Position numbers and translations under genes: made by a program. 64,000 bases of DNA from Erythroxylum novogranatense (taxonomy: Eukaryota > Streptophyta > Magnoliopsida > Malpighiales > Erythroxylaceae), in contig CM057230.1 in NCBI GenBank assembly GCA_029891385.1, positions 49,951,414 through 50,015,413 on the forward strand. The letters run 5' to 3'. Position 1 is the stretch's first letter, and each line of letters starts with the position of its first letter. The notes under the pieces were generated by a model that was not told the DNA's origin, did not search any database, and worked only from the letters and a program-made list of their open reading frames with translations. Below, piece by piece: positions 57,830-64,000 of the stretch.

Positions 57830-59437
57830 GGCTTGATATATGTTCCACATGTATAATAAGTGGAATATAATCTAATTTTTTCCTAATCTTTCTCTCTATC
57901 TGTCTGCCATCTTGCATCTGCCTATACCACTTCCTCTTTGTTTCTCCATCAAGCTTTAGTGACCTTATCCCTCCTTGTTTCTTTAATGACCCCAGTCTCT
58001 CTTTGTTTCTTTGATGACCTTATTCCCTTTATTCTTCCTACATTTGTTTCTTTCCTGTGCTCTAGATCATCCAACTATGAGGGGTTTGTGAAGGTTAATC
58101 TTTGTTTTTTAATTTTAACCTTAACTATATTTGCAATTTCCCCATTGCGTTATTGTTGTGAAATAATTCACAATCATTTTTGTTTCCAATTTTGCAATTT
58201 TTCCATTTCATTACCATTATAGAGCAACCTTAATTTTGGCCTCTAAAGAGGCATTTATATGGATTAATCCTTTCTTATAGAAGATAATCATAATCAGTCT
58301 AGCTTTCCAAATCGGTTTAGGTATTTCACATACTTACTACCTAGGAGTAAGAATCCTTTTAAATTTGATGCTCATTATTTTCTATGACTATTGCTTAACT
58401 TGGTTACTTATCGCTCACTATTATTGAACACAACTTGGGCTTTAAAATCTTTGCTTGCAATAAGCATGCATGCCACGTATGTAACTTTATATGTTATCTA
58501 AAAGTTATTTTAATACCACATTATATATTTTTCAAAGTCAAAAGTCTAATTTAAACTATATAATTATGATAATTTTGAATTAATAATCATAATTTAAACT
58601 AAGAATCATGTACCTAAACAAAATAATATACCTATAATATTATTTTATAATTCAAATAGATTAGAGGTTAGAAATCTCACCATATTGTTTATATATCTAC
58701 ATTAGATTATAAAATTTAGATAATTGCACCAATACTTTTAGTTATTCAAAGTCTTTATTTTTTGTTAACCTACTCACTAATATAAATTTTCAATATCTAA
58801 ACTTTTAACTTAGACACTTTATTTTCGAGTTAAACCAATCCAAATCAATAAATCAATAGACATGAATACTATAAAAGTTTTAATATCTAAATGATTATAT
58901 TTGGAAAATTATAATAGTGTACTTGATAACGACATTGAATATTTTGTAGTATTTTGATATATGAAAATTAATAACAATGAGATTTAATTTGTGTGGATTT
59001 TGTAATAATTAAGACATCTTTAATAAGTTTTATATGTCACCACTTTAAATTGGAGATTTTTCAAACATCGATTCATTATACTCGTAATACCTAAAATTTA
59101 ATTATGAAATTTAAGCATTATATGGGAACTATACCCTTGTAACTTTTAAAAATTAGTATAGGATCTATAAGAACAACCTTTAACATTAATTGAGCTTGAA
59201 ATTTTTTGCAATAATTATGAGAGTTATCATGTCATTATACACTTACCAATTAATAGTTACATCAACACTCCATTGATCTAATTAGTAACTTTAGGGGAAA
59301 AAACGAAACAACATATTATAGCTTTGTTTGATGCATGTTTATGTTTTAAAAGCATATCTTATTGAATGTCTGTTGTTCTATTTGTACTCCTTGTACTTAT
59401 TAAGATTCAAGCTTCCATATTTTATTATTAATATGAT
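57830..59437 (+). other. 5' non-coding part of MULE copy 2
   Basis: Homologous to 35,435-35,495 plus 48,086-49,659. No ORF supported. Confidence 0.65.
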
Positions 59438-62130
59438 TTGTTGAAAACTAATGTCAAGGGCAAGATTAAAAGGAAGAAGGATATGAATGTTAATGAACTT
59501 AGTATGAATGTTAATGAACTTAGTATGAATGTTAATGAACTTAGTATACAAGATTTAAAAGAAGCATTAGAAGATAAAGGATATAGAATAGTATTTATGT
59601 CTTACAAACTTCCTAATGAGTCAATGAGATGTTTAAAAGAGTTAAGCATACACCATGATAAGGACATGTTGTTAATGGTCAACCAAATACAAGAATTAAA
59701 ATACCATAATGTTGAAGTCTTTTACGAGAATGGTCAGAAGAATCCTACAACAATTGATAAAGAATCTAATTTTGATATTGGAAATGAATTTCAAACTAAT
59801 ACTTAGTAGAACGTGAGTATGAATAATGAACTATTACTCCAAGTTTAAATGGAACAAGATGAAGGAGACTTCATTTTTTTGCAGATGGGTAAATCTAAAG
59901 ATGTTTTAATTAAAGACAAGATGTGTGCAACTAATGTTGAAGAATATGTTTCTATGACAACAAATGAGAATAGATGTACCAAGACTATACATAGTGAGTT
60001 TAAATGCAACAATAAACTAGATGGGGTTAAAAGCAGTGGAAAAGATTGCAATAAAGGGGGGCTTATTTAAAAAAACCATAAAGAAAAGAAGGGAGTTCAC
60101 ATTGTTAGTTTAGTGAATATAAGGATAATGATGTTGAATTTCAATCACCAGTTTATAGTGATGATGGATATGCTAAGCATATGTAAAAACAAGAAATGTA
60201 TTATATTTAATCCAAAAGTGGATATGAAGGATTTTCCGTTTAAAATTGACATGAAGTTTAATAATGAGATACAATTCAGGTAAGCAATTAGAAACTATGC
60301 AATTACTTAAAGATATGATGTGTTAATGGCATGATCTGCTGTAAGAATGAAGGCTATTTGTGAGCCATAATCCATTGAGGGTATATATTAGTTGGGTTGG
60401 AAAAAAACGTTTGGTATTAAGATAGTAAAAAACAAGTACAATTTTAGGAAAGTCAAAAGAAACATGCAAACTATTAGGAAATGGATAGAAAATGAATTTT
60501 TACACAAGTTTAGGAGGATCATGAATTAGCCAATTAGTGAAATATTAGATGTTCTTCAAGGAAAGTATTTATTACAAATAATTTATAGGGCCAAATAGGA
60601 AGCTATTGTGATGATACAAGGATCTATTGAAGGTCATTATGCTAAGTTGTGATCTTATGGATAAGAGTTACAACGGGCCAATATAGATGGACAATTTATT
60701 ATTCAAATTGAATTTGATGAAAAGTATAGACAACCAATGTTTAAGAGATTTTATGTGAGATTTAGTGCATTAAAGTATGGTTTGTTTGGTGTTTGTAGGA
60801 AAATAATTGGGCTAGATGAACGTTTTTTTAAGACATTTCATGGTGGTGCTTTATTAGTTGCATTTAGTCATGATGAAAACAATCAAATGTTTCATATATG
60901 TTCGGTTATTGTGAGGCAGAGAAATACCCATTTTGGCATTAATTTTTGAACATTCTTGCTATATATCTAAACATAAATGTGAACATAATGGACTTTTTTA
61001 AGCGATAAAAAGGTAAACTTTAAGTATTCATGCATGTGATGTTCATTTCTTAATGTGCTTTGAATTCTTCTAGTTACATTACTATTTTTATTAGTTACAG
61101 GGTTTAATAGATACATTCAGAAATCTCTTCCTAGAAGTTGAGCATAGAAAATGTGTCAACTTATCTATGTAAATTAGTCTAGTATTTATAAAGGCCACAT
61201 ATATAAGAGTTTATTTTGGTAAATGGTGAGTTGCTAAAAAAAGTGGAATTTAATGAGATAATATAGTAGTTGAAGAGTATTTCAATGAAAGCATATGATG
61301 ATTTCAAAATTAGGATATCAAAGATTTTTGTCAAGGCATTTACAAACACAAGATCAAAATGTGAAATAATTCACAATAATATATCAAAGACGTTTAATGG
61401 ATTCATTTGTGTACCTCGTACGAAAAGTTTGATCAACATGTTAGAAGATATTAAAGTTGTATTAATGACTCAAATTTATGAAAAAAGGGACATGATGCTC
61501 AAATCCAATAATGATATATACCTAAAGTGAGGAAGAAAATAGAGGTTGCATAATAGGAAACAAGGCATTTTATCACCAAGACTAATGGAAATTTGAAAAT
61601 CAAAGTCACAAGTTTGGTCACACAAAAAAACGCCCCTTCATCAAATATTGTCAGTTGTCTGATTAAAAAACCTACATAGTAATGATTGGGTCAAATACTA
61701 CGTGGTTTATCTTAAGAAGGGACAAGAGGTGATTAGTGAATATTTACATTTAATTTCAAGTAATTTGTATCAAATTGGTTGATAATATAACTATTTATGT
61801 TTCTACAGGTAGCAAGAGGATATGGGGTAACATTAAGAGAAGTTAATGCGGACATTTATTTTATGGTTTGACACTTAAATACATTTTATACTAATTATAC
61901 GTAATTATAAATGATAACATTATTTTTTTGTGTATCATAGATGGATGGAATTCAATTTCAAGTACTTTAGCCTCCAAAGAATAATGCAAATACAACTCAA
62001 TTTTTCTAAAATACAATTGAAAATTCAACCCAAATTAGTAGGATGATCAAATCAAAGGTGAGAAGATCAAAACAAAAAAAATCTCAAGTTGTTGATGGTG
62101 AATCTAATGCACATTTAACCATTTTTTGGT
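59438..62130 (+). pseudogene. MULE transposase, copy 2
   Basis: The N-terminal open stretch (59,438-59,806) contains a 21-bp, 7-codon repeat in three copies. A second piece at 59,849-60,070 continues it. The DDE core is visible at 60,737-60,949 (FSALKYGLFGVCRKIIGLDERFF, with the first catalytic D at 60,815). A downstream helical part lies at 61,270-61,530 (SKCEIIHNNISKTFNGF; SLINMLEDIKVVLMTQ), the usual MULE region before the SWIM finger. A basic C-terminal tail is near 61,940-62,130 (KVRRSKQKKSQVV). Many stops. It diverges from copy 1 after about 61,610. Confidence 0.8.
59483..59545 (+). repeat. 21-bp in-frame tandem repeat (3 units)
   Basis: ATGAATGTTAATGAACTTAG units start at 59,483, 59,504 and 59,525. 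Copy 1 has one unit at the matching place. Confidence 0.95.
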
Positions 62131-62163
62131 GAATATGGGTATTGTGTTTCTTATGGTTTCTTT

Positions 62164-62410
62164 GAGAATCTAAAGATTGTAGTAACATAGATTGATTGAG
62201 AATTTGGAAATTATTATTGCTTATACTAGGTTGAGAATTTAAACATTGTATTAGTTACGCTTTGGTTGAGAATTTGGACAATGTATTAGTTATGCTTTAG
62301 TTGATAATTTAGACATTGTATTAGTTATGATTTAGTTGAGAATTTGGACATCGTATTGGTTATGCTTTGATTTAGAATTTGGACATTGTATTAGTTATGC
62401 ATACTTTAGT
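62164..62410 (+). repeat. 35-bp minisatellite (about 7 units)
   Basis: GAGAATTT and close variants recur at 62,164, 62,198, 62,233, 62,268, 62,303, 62,338 and 62,373, a near-constant 35-base spacing. Each unit continues GGACATTGTATTAGTTATGC. Confidence 0.93.
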
Positions 62411-62450
62411 TGACATTGTAATATATGTAGTTAGTTTCCTATAGTAATAT

Positions 62451-64000
62451 ATTTGTAGTTATTTTCTAATATGGGTTTAATTATGAGAAATTGACAACTA
62501 AAATATCATTCTCAAAGTTACAACTTTTATGGGTTGAAGAGTCAAAATGGTATAATAAAATGAACTCATTATATCCCTAGCATGATGTGTTATGTTACTG
62601 TTATAGAAAGTACTCTTCATGCCCATATTGTTTTATAGTGATGTGTTGAGTCATAGCATTTCTATCATAGCTAGAACTTTACATATCTATTGCATTTCCC
62701 TATTAACCTCTTACTTTTCTATATGCACAAAATTCAAAGATTATATTTACAGACACAAGATCAAATTAGTAAGTTTTTCTTTTTTCTTTAATATGAACAT
62801 TACGAAGATAAAAGATATAAGGACACTTATCTTAGTATGTTAGAAGTTATCCATTAGCAATTTGTCATTTCTTAATTGTTTTAGTATGAAAAGAAGGAAT
62901 AGAAACCTAAGAATTATTTAAAAATAGCTTGTTTGTATAGTGGGATTATGTAGTAGAATGAAACTATAAACCCTTTGCGTTTTCTAAGCCATTATTTCTT
63001 AATTATATCTTTAGACATTTTGGAGAAGTCGAATCTTCATCTTTATATAAATTTAATACATTGCACGTCGTGCATTGATATTCCTTAATTTGTCATAATC
63101 TATATGCAAATTTAGTTAATATAACTCTAAAACCTATTAGATATAAAAATTGTGTCAATATTGAGCTAAGTACATCAGAAGCCAAAGATATGGTAGTTAT
63201 ACGGGACCTACAAAATAAAGAAAAAACACAAATATTACACTTATGTGAAAATTTCACTATTATATATATATAGACCTCTTACGAGCAACAATGAATCTTA
63301 CAGACAAAACTATTATCTCAACACATAGAATATTTTTATATAAATTTTTACAATAATAAACCTTTAACTCATTTACCAACAATTAATACTTATAAGTCAA
63401 ATATAATTTGAACATTCATTAAAATTTGTATAGTAGTGACATCGTCAAAATTATAATTGAAATACTTACTTTTGTATTAATGCATTGATAAAATGTTAAC
63501 TAATATTAAGATAAGCAATTCATATCCATAACTTTACCTTGTCAATACAATTAGGGTAATCAAGAAAAGGAATTTGAATATACATGTAAATTAAAATGAA
63601 ATACAATTAATATACCATATATAATAACTATAAGAAATACTAATATTGTTTTAACGTTGAACATAATGATTTCTCTTGACAAAGTTGAGAATATATCTTT
63701 TGCTAAATTATAAAACAATAATAAACAACGTTCATGAATATATTAATGACACATTTACATTCTTCCTATATCAAGTATATACCAAGTGCATAAGCAATAA
63801 AAGCTACATATACTTTATTTTTGACCATATTTGTTTTAATCCTATTATAATATCATCAAATAAATGTAATAATACAAGCTATCACATACAAATAAATACA
63901 GCATATCCAATATTTTAAATTTTAAATACAATTCCCTCATTTGTTGGTTCAATTTTAACCATATGAAGCATTTAAACTTTAAAGAATGACTAAAAAATCA
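62451..64000. other. AT-rich terminal stretch, no gene seen
   Basis: Very AT-rich, with only short open stretches and no motif. The 3' end of MULE copy 2 may reach slightly into it. Confidence 0.5.

Larger units (their letters stand above)
52111..62450 (+). mobile_element. MuDR-like (MULE) copy 2, split by the hAT element
   Basis: The 5' end (52,111-52,314) continues at 57,830 after the hAT insertion. It follows copy 1 in sequence order, with a transposase remnant at 59,438-62,130 and a minisatellite at 62,164-62,410. The right terminal repeat is not found. Because copy 1 and copy 2 both begin with the same roughly 300 bp (35,165 and 52,050), a tandem duplication or repeated insertion is likely. 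Confidence 0.75.

Overview
This window looks like plant nuclear DNA, most likely from a eudicot. It is AT-rich and built mainly of old, nested, broken transposable elements. One apparently intact protein-coding gene stands in it: a leucine-rich-repeat receptor-like kinase at 30,237-32,950. Family assignments are by eye, from translated motifs, terminal repeats and target-site duplications (TSDs).

Layout. 1-8,100: the 3' three quarters of a Ty3/gypsy Tat-type retrotransposon. It has a decayed gag-protease-RT-double RNase H-integrase region, an 81-bp tandem array, an antisense ORF and a 3' LTR with a TATA box. 8,473-13,064: a minus-strand TRIM with two 198-bp LTRs, split by a 3,966-bp probable solo LTR that carries a dense array of GC-rich palindromic decamers. 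13,177-13,395: a MITE. About 13,800-27,440: a nested composite. An outer MULE-type inverted repeat pair encloses an inner pair about 270 bp long. The inner pair encloses an intron-free fragment of a CESA cellulose synthase gene and looks like a Pack-MULE. A Ty1/copia element (14,714-25,828, TSD TTTTG) sits inside that, and a Tekay/Del-like gypsy element (about 17,570-24,705) sits inside the copia element.

27,440-35,165 is the genic island with the receptor kinase and its flanks. 35,165-62,450 holds two direct-order copies of a degenerate MuDR-like (MULE) transposon. Copy 1 is split by a large retroelement (35,496-48,080, LTRs of about 4.4 kb, LARD-like, TSD TTTTT). Copy 2 is split by a hAT transposon (52,315-57,821, TSD GCTGACGT). 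Each MULE copy serves as an empty-site reference for the other's insertion. The last 1.5 kb is AT-rich with no gene seen.

No element appears able to move itself. Every transposase or pol region has stops, frameshifts or deletions, and many stops fit C-to-T/G-to-A change of methylated cytosines. The Tekay-like element could once have supplied proteins for the LARD-like element, which has a related LTR. The MULE copies share terminal repeats with the outer inverted repeats at 13.8 and 27.3 kb.
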